Assembly (NCBI RefSeq): GCF_900169175.1
Contig: NZ_FXZM01000011.1
Location: 62,001-126,000, forward strand
Reading direction: 5' to 3'
Origin: Brevibacterium jeotgali
GTDB taxonomy: Bacteria > Actinomycetota > Actinomycetes > Actinomycetales > Brevibacteriaceae
DNA: 64,000 bases
Numbering within the stretch: position 1 is the first letter of the stretch; every line of letters begins with the position of its first letter. Of this stretch, positions 55,042 through 63,195 are shown in pieces. A model generated the notes under the pieces. That model ran no database searches and was not told the origin of the DNA. It was given only the letters and a program-made list of their open reading frames with translations. The translations under genes and the position numbers were made by a program.

Positions 55042-55734
55042 ATGTATGAGGAAATGGACGAAGTCGACCGGATCGTCGCCGCGTGGCGCAATGTGCGTCC
55101 GGACATCGACGTCGCGCCCATGGAGGTCCTCTCACGCGTCACGCGGCTCTCCCGTCAGCTGGACCGCCGACGGAAGTCGGTCTTCGCCTCCCACGGATTG
55201 GAGACCTGGGCGTTCGACGTCCTCTCCTCGCTGCGGCGCGCGGGTGATCCCTACCAGATGTCTCCGTCTGCCCTCACGGTCGAACTCCTCGTCACGTCCG
55301 GCACGATGACCAACCGCATCGATCGGCTGGCGAGCGCCGGCTGGGTGTCGCGCCAGCGCGATCCCGCAGACCGTCGCGGCGTCCTCGTGAAGCTCACGGC
55401 CGCTGGCCGGCAGAAGGTCGATGACGCGCTCTCGGACTTCCTGGACCTCGAAGCGCAGATGCTGAGGGCACTGGACGACGACGAGTGCGCGTCCCTCGCC
55501 GACTCGCTGCGCCACCTCGTCGTGAGTGTCGAGGCAGTGGTCCCCGGCTCAGACTCCGGCTCTGACTCCGCGCATCCGACTGACGACGCAGCGACGCCGG
55601 ACTCAGCAGCGCAGACCCCCGCTGCGGCGCAGGGCCCCTCCGACGCCGACCACGACTCCGCCCAGCGGACAGCGGGCGGACCGCCCCAGCGCCTCCGACG
55701 TCCACCGGATTCCGGGATGCTCCCCGTAGACTGA
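55042..55734 (+). CDS. MarR-family transcriptional regulator
   Basis: 230 residues. The MarR winged-helix fold covers about residues 28-170: SRQLDRRRKSVFASHGLETW, then LLVTSGTMTNRIDRLASAGW (recognition helix) and DPADRRGVLVKLTAAGRQKV (wing). The C-terminal 60 residues are Asp/Ser/Pro/Ala low complexity. The message is probably leaderless. It is divergent from sucCD, and the ligand and targets are unknown. Confidence 0.9.
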   Translation: MYEEMDEVDRIVAAWRNVRPDIDVAPMEVLSRVTRLSRQLDRRRKSVFASHGLETWAFDVLSSLRRAGDPYQMSPSALTVELLVTSGTMTNRIDRLASAGWVSRQRDPADRRGVLVKLTAAGRQKVDDALSDFLDLEAQMLRALDDDECASLADSLRHLVVSVEAVVPGSDSGSDSAHPTDDAATPDSAAQTPAAAQGPSDADHDSAQRTAGGPPQRLRRPPDSGMLPVD

Positions 55735-55775
55735 CAGGGATCGTCCTCCTCTTCCCCGACCCGAGGATCCTTCTC

Positions 55776-56540
55776 ATGTCACATGCCCTGCCGTTCAGCA
55801 GCCGCACCCGATCCCGCTCGGCACTCACAGTCGCCGGCATCGGTGCCGCCGTCCTGGTCGCCGGCTGCCAGGTCGTCGACGGCGAGCGTCCCGTCGAAAC
55901 GCCCTCTGTGTCTGCCGAGGACGTGACATCGGTGCCGACACCCTCCGACCTCGACGTCACTCCTGTCATCGATGTGAGCCCCGGCGGGCCGCAGGAGGAG
56001 GACCACGTGTGGCAGGGCCTCGCGCAGGCCGTCTCATCCGGGACGGACGCGTACGTGCATGCCTGGGTCCATACGTACCAGGAGGTGCCGGAGGACGGGG
56101 AGGCCACGCTCACCCCCGACACACCGGACAGTGTGAGCATCACCGTCGACGACGCATCCGTCATCACAGAGGGGCAGCCGGACTTCTATCTGCTCGATGC
56201 GACCGTGGAGGTCGAACAGTTGGGCGACTCCGCCTTCTCCCTCACCGTCGTGGATGCTGAGACACGGTCCGATCTACTCCCCCAGGGGCCGGACGATGAG
56301 GCCCGCTGCTCGGCCGACGATGCGAACGAGCGGATCCAGGCCGCCTCCCAGGTGCACGCCGATGTCCTCCGCGAGGAGGACATGGAGCAGCGGGAGCAGC
56401 TGCGCCTCCAGTGGGGCGCATCGCCCGCCGTGTGGTGGGGCATCCAGCGCACGGGTTCAGCTCTGGCCGGCACGGACGGGGAGTCAGCGGGCGACTTCCT
56501 GCTCGAGGCCTGCCAGCCGTACCTGAGCGACGAAGGCTGA
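55776..56540 (+). CDS. Hypothetical lipoprotein
   Basis: 254 residues with a lipobox, AAVLVAGCQVVDG, giving a lipid-anchored protein of about 225 residues. The mature part has a Thr/Pro/Val/Asp linker and a mixed domain (EEDHVWQGLAQAVSSGTDAY, SFSLTVVDAETRSD, with two cysteines in EARCSADD and LEACQPY that may pair). It follows marR by 41 bases on the same strand, so it may be co-regulated. I do not recognise the family. Confidence 0.78.
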   Translation: MSHALPFSSRTRSRSALTVAGIGAAVLVAGCQVVDGERPVETPSVSAEDVTSVPTPSDLDVTPVIDVSPGGPQEEDHVWQGLAQAVSSGTDAYVHAWVHTYQEVPEDGEATLTPDTPDSVSITVDDASVITEGQPDFYLLDATVEVEQLGDSAFSLTVVDAETRSDLLPQGPDDEARCSADDANERIQAASQVHADVLREEDMEQREQLRLQWGASPAVWWGIQRTGSALAGTDGESAGDFLLEACQPYLSDEG

Positions 56541-56601
56541 CCGCCCGCACTCGCCGGCAGTCGTCGGCCGCCCGCCGAGCTCGTCGGCAGCCCGGCCGTG
56601 C

Positions 56602-57075
56602 TCACCAGCGCTTGGGCGGTGGAGCCGGCTCTGATGGATGCGCGATGTAGTAGGCGATCGCGAGGTCGAACGCGCGGATGACCGACGGCGTGAACAGCGC
56701 GACGACGCAGATGACCGCGGGCACGATGGCCGCCGCCGCCAGCAGTGGGCCCCCGCCGAACGTCGAGATCCCGAAGAGCGCCTGCAGAAGCTGCCACGCG
56801 ATGGTCGCCGGACGCGACCATCGGTGCATGAGCCACAGGGACCGCACGACGACGAGCAGACCGATGCCCAGGATCGCGAACATCACGCACAGTGCGATGA
56901 GGGACGTGCCCAGTTCACCGCCGGTCCCCGACATGACGAGGAAAGCGCCGGCGGAGCCCAACAGGACCAGCGCCTCCAGCAGGACGGCGCCCATCACCAC
57001 GAACAGGGGTCCGGGCCTGCGCGGAAGCGCGTCCGGCGCCTGCGCCGCCTGCGAGGACGAGGCCGCGCCCGTCAC
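56602..57075 (-). CDS. Hypothetical membrane protein
   Basis: 157 residues from GTG 57075, overlapping the add stop by four bases. Four hydrophobic helices (FVVMGAVLLEALVLLGSAGA, SLIALCVMFAILGIGLLVVV, TIAWQLLQALFGISTFGGGP, LLAAAAIVPAVICVVALFTP). The tail is Pro-rich. Translational coupling with adenosine deaminase is suggestive, but no function is known. Confidence 0.75.
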   Translation of the reverse strand: MTGAASSSQAAQAPDALPRRPGPLFVVMGAVLLEALVLLGSAGAFLVMSGTGGELGTSLIALCVMFAILGIGLLVVVRSLWLMHRWSRPATIAWQLLQALFGISTFGGGPLLAAAAIVPAVICVVALFTPSVIRAFDLAIAYYIAHPSEPAPPPKRW

Positions 57076-58232
57076 AGGTGCGCCCGGGCGAATCCCGGAA
57101 CCAGCTGCTCGTCGATGATCGCTTCGCGGACTCCGTACGGGAGGAACGCGGATCCCAGCGCGGTGACGGTGACCCACTCCAGATCGTCGATCGTCCATCC
57201 CGCCTGATCGACGAGCAGTCGCATCTCACGGCTCACGCTCGTCGCGGACATGAGGCGGTTGTCGGGGTTGACGGTGACCGCGAAGCCCAGCTCCTTGAGT
57301 CGGGTGACCGGGTGATCCGCTAGCGAGGTCGCTGCGGCCGTCTGCAGATTCGACGAGGGGCACAGCTCCAACGGCACCTGCTGATCGAGCAGCCAGGCTG
57401 CGACGCGGCCCATCTCCGGTGCGGTCTCCACTCCGTCGCCGTCCACATCGCCCATCACGCCGTCGACGGCCGCGGCCGCCGCCCACTGCGCGAAGTCCTC
57501 AGTGATCCGCACGCCATGGCCGATCCGCTGTGCGTGGCACACGTGGATCGCTTCGTGGATCGATGCGACGCCGTCGGCTTCGCCGGCGTGGATCGTCACG
57601 GGGAAGCCGGCGCGGTGCAGCGTGTCGAACGCTTCGAGGTGGGCGGCGGGAGGGAAGCCTGCTTCCGGCCCGGCGATGTCGAAGCCCACGACCCCCGCAT
57701 CGCGGTGGCGCAGCGCCAGCTGGGCGATCTCCGATGCTCGATCGGCCTGGCGCATGGCGGTCACGATCTGACCGGCGCGGATCGACCTGCCCGCCTGCGC
57801 CGCGACGGCGGTGCCCTCGTCGATTCCGGCCTGCACGGCTTCGACTGCTTCGTCGAGCGTCAGCCCGCCGCGCAGGTGCTGCTCCGGAGCCCACCGCGAT
57901 TCGGCGACGACGACGCCGTCGGCCACCTGGTCGAGCACCCATTCGCGGGCGACCCGGGTGAGCGCCGGGGCCGTCTGCATGACGGCGAGCGTCTGGTCGA
58001 AGGTCTCGAGGTAGCGGGGCAGGTCGCCCGAACTCGCAGCTTCGGAGAACCACGCACGCAGCGCCACCGGGTCCGCCGTCGGGAGTTCATGGCCCGCATC
58101 CGCTGCCAGATCGACGATCGTCGCAGGGCGCAGACCTCCGTCCAGGTGGTCATGGAGCGACACCTTGGGCAGGTTCAGGATGGGGTCATCGGCGTCGACT
58201 CCCGCGGGAGTCGGAAAGAGTTCAGGATCCAC
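57072..58232 (-). CDS. add: Adenosine deaminase
   Basis: 386 residues, GTG start. Zinc ligands are in VSLHDHLDGGLRPATIVD (His-x-His), IHAGEADGVASIHEA and IGHGVRITED, with CPSSNLQTA and VNPDNRLMSATSVSRE at the active site closing (Asp-Asn). It converts adenosine to inosine. A TAGTCT box ends six bases before the GTG, so the mRNA is leaderless. It is next to a BMP-type nucleoside-binding lipoprotein on the same strand, consistent with nucleoside salvage. Confidence 0.95.
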   Translation of the reverse strand: MDPELFPTPAGVDADDPILNLPKVSLHDHLDGGLRPATIVDLAADAGHELPTADPVALRAWFSEAASSGDLPRYLETFDQTLAVMQTAPALTRVAREWVLDQVADGVVVAESRWAPEQHLRGGLTLDEAVEAVQAGIDEGTAVAAQAGRSIRAGQIVTAMRQADRASEIAQLALRHRDAGVVGFDIAGPEAGFPPAAHLEAFDTLHRAGFPVTIHAGEADGVASIHEAIHVCHAQRIGHGVRITEDFAQWAAAAAVDGVMGDVDGDGVETAPEMGRVAAWLLDQQVPLELCPSSNLQTAAATSLADHPVTRLKELGFAVTVNPDNRLMSATSVSREMRLLVDQAGWTIDDLEWVTVTALGSAFLPYGVREAIIDEQLVPGFARAHL

Positions 58233-58238
58233 ACCCTC

Positions 58239-58244
58239 AGACTA
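58239..58244 (-). promoter_or_regulatory. -10 box of the leaderless add mRNA
   Basis: TAGTCT on the minus strand with six bases to the GTG at 58232. The BMP gene ends only 58 bases upstream of it, so add can be transcribed separately or together with it. Confidence 0.55.
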
Positions 58245-58289
58245 CCGGAGGCGTGCTTCTGCTTCACTCGTCGACCGTATTCGTCGACC

Positions 58290-59567
58290 TCACTCGTCGT
58301 CCGCGTCGTCCTGTTCTTCGTCCCGCCGTTCCCTCTCCTCCGCGAGCGCGCGTCCCAGCCCTGTGATCGAGCCCAGCACCCCGTCGCTGGCAACGACGGC
58401 GACGCCTGCGTTGTCGAGGTCTCCGACCGCACGGCGGGCGCGCACCTCGAGCCCGCCCACGAGCTCCGGCACCGCGTCCCGGACGTCGTCCGAGTCCGCC
58501 GCCGGACCGTCATCGGAGGCTGCGCCGGGCTCCGCGCTGCGCACGAGGCCCTCCAGCTCCTGCCCGTCTCCGGGCCAGGCGGTGAGCACGGCGCGCATCC
58601 CCAGGCCCACATCCGGGATGATCGACGCGACGACCTGATTGCGCACCGGACGAGGAAGGGTCTTCGACCCGTCGGATCCGTACCAGATGAGGATCGGCAG
58701 GTCCTCATCCTCCGCCGAGGTCCCCACCGGGTCCTCTCCGGTGCCGGGGTCGTTGCCGCCCTCGTCACCCGCGCCGGCTGCTCCCTCGGCCGTTGCGCCG
58801 CCCTCGGCCGTCGCATCCTCCGCCGCCAGGGCGAGGTCGCCGATGTGCTCCGCCGCGCCCTGGGGCGAGGCCGAGCCGAAGGGGACGAGCACGTCGGCAC
58901 CTGCCGCTGTCGCGGACTCGGCCCACTCGACCCCCGCGGAGGTCGTGTCATCCAGGGTGCGCACGTCGATGGCCCCGCCGTCGACCACCGTCACGTCACC
59001 CTCGACCTCGTCCGCACGGGCGTCCACGCCGTCATCGAACGCGGCGAGGAGCTCTGCGCCCTGGAACTGTCCCTTGGCGGTGGAGACGGCTACGGCACCC
59101 GTGCGGGTGGCGCTCGCGGCCGCATACCCGGCCAGATACGCCGACTCGCGCAGGTCGAAGTCGACGGTGAGGGCGTTGTCGGGCAGTCCGGCATCCGTGC
59201 CGGACCCCACTGCGAGGAACGCACGGTCGGGATTGTCGGACGCAACCTGGGAGAGGGCTCCGGCACCGCCCGGACCCACGAGCACGCTGAGGGTGCAGCC
59301 GTCTGCGGCGAAGCGTTCGAGCGCGGCCTGCGTCTGCGCGGCGGTGCTCACGCGCTGCGAGCCGGTCGTGTCCACGACGCCTTCGTTCGCCGCTGTCCGC
59401 ACCTCGTCCAGGACGGCTTCGCCCATGCCCGCATCGGCGAAGCCGGCGGGCGCTGACACCGCGCACGCGGACGTGCGGGCGATGCCGGTGGGTTCGTCGA
59501 CAGCGCCTCCACAGCCCGAGGCACCCATGCCGAGGACCAGGAGAGCGCCGGTCGCGCCCAGCCTCAC
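58290..59567 (-). CDS. BMP-family basic membrane lipoprotein (nucleoside-binding)
   Basis: 425 residues from GTG 59567, with GGGGAG five bases upstream; upstream in-frame ATG and GTG codons overlap the previous gene and are less likely. The signal peptide ends in the lipobox GMGASGCGGAVDE. The BMP/periplasmic-binding fold is marked by DNPDRAFLAVGSGTDAGLPD and RESAYLAGYAAASATR and the hinge motifs FQGAELLAAFDDG. A Gly/Ala/Glu/Asp-rich insert lies near residues 265-300 and the tail is acidic. BMP proteins deliver nucleosides to ABC permeases; no permease is adjacent, so it may feed a distant one. Confidence 0.82.
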   Translation of the reverse strand: MRLGATGALLVLGMGASGCGGAVDEPTGIARTSACAVSAPAGFADAGMGEAVLDEVRTAANEGVVDTTGSQRVSTAAQTQAALERFAADGCTLSVLVGPGGAGALSQVASDNPDRAFLAVGSGTDAGLPDNALTVDFDLRESAYLAGYAAASATRTGAVAVSTAKGQFQGAELLAAFDDGVDARADEVEGDVTVVDGGAIDVRTLDDTTSAGVEWAESATAAGADVLVPFGSASPQGAAEHIGDLALAAEDATAEGGATAEGAAGAGDEGGNDPGTGEDPVGTSAEDEDLPILIWYGSDGSKTLPRPVRNQVVASIIPDVGLGMRAVLTAWPGDGQELEGLVRSAEPGAASDDGPAADSDDVRDAVPELVGGLEVRARRAVGDLDNAGVAVVASDGVLGSITGLGRALAEERERRDEEQDDADDE

Positions 59568-59589
59568 GCGCGCTCCCCGCCGCACTGGT

Positions 59590-60834
59590 TCACACCCGGC
59601 CCGTGGTCGACGCATCCGCGAACGTCTCGAATGCGCCCGCGTCGTCTGCGATCGCACGGAGAGCGATCGAGCACAGGATACGGGCGCCGGTGGCGATCGC
59701 ACGCTCATCGACCACCAGATCACCCTGGTGGAGGTCGTAGGTCCGGCCACCCGGCGTGCGCGTGCCCAGGCGGATGAGCGCGCCGGGGGTGTGCGCCAGA
59801 TACCACGCGAAGTCCTCCCCGCCCATCGACTGCGGAGTGAGCTGGACGGAATCCGGGCCGAGGACCTCGCGCACGGCGGTCTCCGCGAGCGACACCTCGG
59901 GCTCCGTATTCACGACGGGCGGAACACCGCGCCGGTGGTCCAGATCGACCTGGACCCCGTAGGGGCCGGCGATCCGATCGACCAGGTCGGGCAGGACCTC
60001 GGCGACCTGGTTCCACCCGTCCACGTCCAGGCAGCGGAGGGTCCCGGTCAGCAGGCCCGTGCTGGGAATCGCATTCGGGGCGTGCCCGGATTCGATATGA
60101 CCCCAGACCAGTGAGATCGCGTGCCGGGGATCGATGAGGCGCGACAGGGTGGCGGGCAGATCGGTGGCGAGCCTGCTCAGCGCGTAGACGAGGTCCTCCG
60201 TCAGGTGTGGGCGGGATGTGTGTCCTCCGTGCCCGCTCAGACGGATGATCACGGTGTCGCCCGCAGCGGTGATCGGGCCGATGCGGGACCCGACGCTCCC
60301 CACGTCGACGTTCGGGTCGCAGTGCAGCGCGAAGGAGCGCCGCACGCCCTCCAGGACGCCCTGTCCGATCATCGTCAGTGCGCCGCCGGGCGTGACCTCC
60401 TCGGCGGGCTGGAAGACCAGGCGGATCGTGCCCCCCAGCCCACCGGAGGTCTCCCGATGCAGACGGTCCAGCGCCAGCCCGGCACCCAGCAGGGCTGTGA
60501 GATGGACATCGTGGCCGCAGGCGTGCGCGACCTCGGGCACGGTCGACGCCCAGGGGAGGCCGGTGAGGTCGTCCAGGGGCAGTGCGTCGATGTCCGCGCG
60601 CAGCACAGCGGAGACGGGCCCCTCGCCCACATCGCAGATCAGACCGGTGGCCGTGACGAACTCGGGTGCGAGGCCGGCCGCACGAAGACGGTCTGCGATC
60701 GCCCGGGTCGTGCGATGCTCCTCGAATGACAGCTCCGGGTGGGCGTGGACGTCCCGCCGGAACGCGATCAGCTCCTCACCGAGCTCCGCGAGGATTCGTC
60801 CCGCACCGTGTGCACCCGGCTTCTCGATCGTCAC
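59590..60834 (-). CDS. M20-family amidohydrolase
   Basis: 414 residues from GTG 60834, preceded by AAGAGGG five bases upstream; ATG 60855 is an alternative. The metal-binding motif is in EVAHACGHDVHLTALLGAGL, followed by PAEEVTPGGALTMIGQGVLE and GGEDFAWYLAHTPGALIRLG. This is the peptidase/aminoacylase group (IAA-amino acid or hippurate hydrolase-like), cleaving N-acyl amino acids or peptides. It lies upstream of the BMP gene by 22 bases in the same direction. Confidence 0.9.
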   Translation of the reverse strand: MTIEKPGAHGAGRILAELGEELIAFRRDVHAHPELSFEEHRTTRAIADRLRAAGLAPEFVTATGLICDVGEGPVSAVLRADIDALPLDDLTGLPWASTVPEVAHACGHDVHLTALLGAGLALDRLHRETSGGLGGTIRLVFQPAEEVTPGGALTMIGQGVLEGVRRSFALHCDPNVDVGSVGSRIGPITAAGDTVIIRLSGHGGHTSRPHLTEDLVYALSRLATDLPATLSRLIDPRHAISLVWGHIESGHAPNAIPSTGLLTGTLRCLDVDGWNQVAEVLPDLVDRIAGPYGVQVDLDHRRGVPPVVNTEPEVSLAETAVREVLGPDSVQLTPQSMGGEDFAWYLAHTPGALIRLGTRTPGGRTYDLHQGDLVVDERAIATGARILCSIALRAIADDAGAFETFADASTTGRV

Positions 60835-60954
60835 GTACGCCCTCTTCCCGCTCATTCCAGTCCGTTGCGCAGCGCATGCACGGCGGAGCAGCCGCGATTC
60901 CTGCGACTGGGCCACGAGTCTACTTCTGCCGCCGTCGCGCCCTGCCGGGCCCCG

Positions 60955-62076
60955 TCAGAGGAGATCGTCGCGGCCCGCCTCCTTCACGCGGTCGACCACC
61001 TGCTTCACCTGCTGCGCGTATGCGCGCGACGTCACGAGCAGCGCGTCGTCGGTATCGACGACGACGAGGTCCTCGACGCCCACCAGCGCCACGAGCCGTT
61101 CGGTCTCGGAGATCACGACGCCGCGCGACTCGACATCGACCACCTCCACGTCCTCTCCGATCGCAGAGACCCCGCGGACCTCGCCCGGGACCGGCTGGCG
61201 GAGCTTCGCGACGGAGTCGAAGTCCCCCACGTCGTCCCACCCGAAGTCCCCGGGGACGACGATGACGCGGCCGGCCGCCGCTGCGGGTTCCGCGACCACG
61301 TAGTCGATCGCCTTCTTCTCCAGTGTCGGCCAGACCTCGGACTGGACCGCATCGCGGTCCTCCGTGTCCCACGCGCCGACGATCCGCGTGAGCCCCGCAT
61401 GGAGATCGGGGGCCTGCTCCTCGAGCAGCTCCAGGAGAACCGAGGCACGCATGATGAACATGCCAGCGTTCCATCGATACCTGCCCGAATAGGCGTAGGT
61501 GCGGGCGGTGGCGGCGTCGGGCTTCTCGACGAACTCCGCGGCGCGCCGCGCCGTGGGCGCATCGGCGATCCTCAGCAGCGCACCGGTCTCGATGTATCCG
61601 TACGACGTCGCCGGGTACGTGGGGGTGATCCCGATCGTCACGATGTCGCCCGTCGCAGCCGCGGCTGCCGCCGCCTGCTCCACGACGGACAGGAACTCCC
61701 CCGTGTTCGTGATCGAATGATCCGCGGAGAACGACCCGATCACAGCGTCGGGGTCCTCACGATGGATGAGCATCGCCGCGAGTCCGATCGCGGCGGCGGA
61801 ATCCTTGGGCGACGGCTCCGCGACGACGCGGTCGCGGAGCAGATCGGGCAGCTGCCGCCTCACCGCCTCCACGTGTCCTCGCCCCGTGACGACCCAGGTG
61901 CGGTCAGGATCCGCCAGCTCCGCCGTCCTCGCCCACGTCGACTGGAGCAGCGTGCTGCCGGTGCCCAGGATGTCGTGGAGGAACTTGGGGCGAGCAGTGC
62001 GCGACACCGGCCAGAGCCGCGTGCCGGATCCTCCCGCGGGGATCACTGCGTGGAAGTTCTCGATCATCCCGCCCAT
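60955..62076 (-). CDS. manC: Mannose-1-phosphate guanylyltransferase
   Basis: 373 residues from ATG 62076, with GGTGGAG four bases ahead; an ATG three codons later (62067) is possible. The nucleotidyltransferase signature is HAVIPAGGSGTRLWPVSRTA, the metal-binding part is SFSADHSITNTGEFLSVVEQ, and EFVEKPDAATARTY is the product-binding motif. It makes GDP-mannose for cell-wall glycans and lipomannan. It lacks the C-terminal isomerase domain found in bifunctional ManC/AlgA. Confidence 0.93.
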   Translation of the reverse strand: MGGMIENFHAVIPAGGSGTRLWPVSRTARPKFLHDILGTGSTLLQSTWARTAELADPDRTWVVTGRGHVEAVRRQLPDLLRDRVVAEPSPKDSAAAIGLAAMLIHREDPDAVIGSFSADHSITNTGEFLSVVEQAAAAAAATGDIVTIGITPTYPATSYGYIETGALLRIADAPTARRAAEFVEKPDAATARTYAYSGRYRWNAGMFIMRASVLLELLEEQAPDLHAGLTRIVGAWDTEDRDAVQSEVWPTLEKKAIDYVVAEPAAAAGRVIVVPGDFGWDDVGDFDSVAKLRQPVPGEVRGVSAIGEDVEVVDVESRGVVISETERLVALVGVEDLVVVDTDDALLVTSRAYAQQVKQVVDRVKEAGRDDLL

Positions 62077-62334
62077 TGTTCTCCACCGCCCGATCGGGCG
62101 CACCCCAACACACCGGGGCGCCGGAGACGAGCGAGAACGTATTGCGACATGGGAGTGTTCGCTAATAGTCCGGTGGAACAGATCTTCTCGAGGTGCGGGA
62201 CGGGCATCCTACCCATTCACAGGAAAAATGGAGACTGTGAGAAGCTCGTGGGGTCGACGATTGGCGCAGCCCGTCGTCGCGGCGTACTTTTCAGAGGTAC
62301 ACAACTGTCCGCAATCCACTATGGAGGATGCCCC

Positions 62335-62718
62335 GTGGCCAAGGCCTCAACAGGCACTCTGTATCGCGGAAGAGAAGGCATGTGGTCATGGGTCCTGCAC
62401 CGTGTGACCGGCGTCGGCATCTTCTTCTTCCTGCTGGTGCATGTGCTCGATACAGCACTCGTTCGCGTGTCCCCCGGGGCCTACAACGCAGTCATCGACA
62501 CGTACAAGTCCCCCCTCATGGCGTTCGGTGAGGTCGTCCTCGTCGGGGCGATCGCCTTCCACGCATTCAACGGCCTCCGCGTCGTCGCCGTCGACTTCTT
62601 CAAGGGCGGCACCAAGCACCACAAGACGCTCTTCTGGGTCGCCATGGGCCTCTGGCTCGTCGTCATGGTCGGCTTCCTGTGGCGTCACATCCCGAACTCG
62701 CTGGGAGGAATCCTCTGA
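62335..62718 (+). CDS. sdhC: Succinate dehydrogenase cytochrome b556 subunit
   Basis: 127 residues from GTG 62335, GGAGG seven bases before. Three helices with the family motif GMWSWVLHRVTGVGIFFFLL (His is a haem ligand) and FHAFNGLRVVAVDF. It anchors the complex and carries quinone and haem. Its stop overlaps the sdhD start (TGATG). The 258 bases upstream hold the sdh promoter region and no gene. Confidence 0.93.
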   Translation: MAKASTGTLYRGREGMWSWVLHRVTGVGIFFFLLVHVLDTALVRVSPGAYNAVIDTYKSPLMAFGEVVLVGAIAFHAFNGLRVVAVDFFKGGTKHHKTLFWVAMGLWLVVMVGFLWRHIPNSLGGIL

Positions 62719-63170
62719 TGAGTGCCCCCACCATCCCCGCACCGCGCGCCGGATACCAGCGGTCCAAGGCGAAGGGCTCCGGCTTCGAGCTGGGCGCCTG
62801 GCTCTTCATGCGCCTGTCCGGGATCATCCTCGTCGTCCTCATCTTCGGCCACCTCATCGTCAACCTCTGGCTGGGCGATGGCGTGCACCAGCTCGACTTC
62901 GGCTTCGTCGCCGGCAAGTGGGCGCACCCGTTCTGGCAGATCTGGGACCTCACCATGCTGTGGCTCGCGATGCTGCACGGCACGAACGGCGTCCGGACGA
63001 TCATCCTCGACTACGCGGAGCGCCCCGCGACCCGCTTGACGCTGCAGTTCGTCCTGTATGTCGCATCCGCCGTCGTCATCGTGCTCGGCACGCTGGTCAT
63101 CTTCACGTTCGAGCCGTGCCCGACCGGGGCCGACCCGAGCCTCCTCCCCTCGTTCTGCGAAGCCCCCTGA
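62718..63170 (+). CDS. sdhD: Succinate dehydrogenase hydrophobic membrane anchor subunit
   Basis: 150 residues. Three helices (WLFMRLSGIILVVLIFGHLI, LTMLWLAMLHGTNGVRTIIL, LQFVLYVASAVVIVLGTLVI) with His in GHLIVNLW and LHGTNG as haem/quinone ligands. It overlaps sdhC by TGATG and precedes sdhA by 25 bases. Confidence 0.93.
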   Translation: MSAPTIPAPRAGYQRSKAKGSGFELGAWLFMRLSGIILVVLIFGHLIVNLWLGDGVHQLDFGFVAGKWAHPFWQIWDLTMLWLAMLHGTNGVRTIILDYAERPATRLTLQFVLYVASAVVIVLGTLVIFTFEPCPTGADPSLLPSFCEAP

Positions 63171-63195
63171 GGCCTCCAAAGGAGTTCTGACACCT

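Noticed and set aside
57516-59456. A 646-residue plus-strand frame
   Set aside because: Antisense to add and the BMP gene.
62077-62334. A riboswitch upstream of sdhC
   Set aside because: No conserved aptamer pattern seen; reads as an ordinary promoter region.
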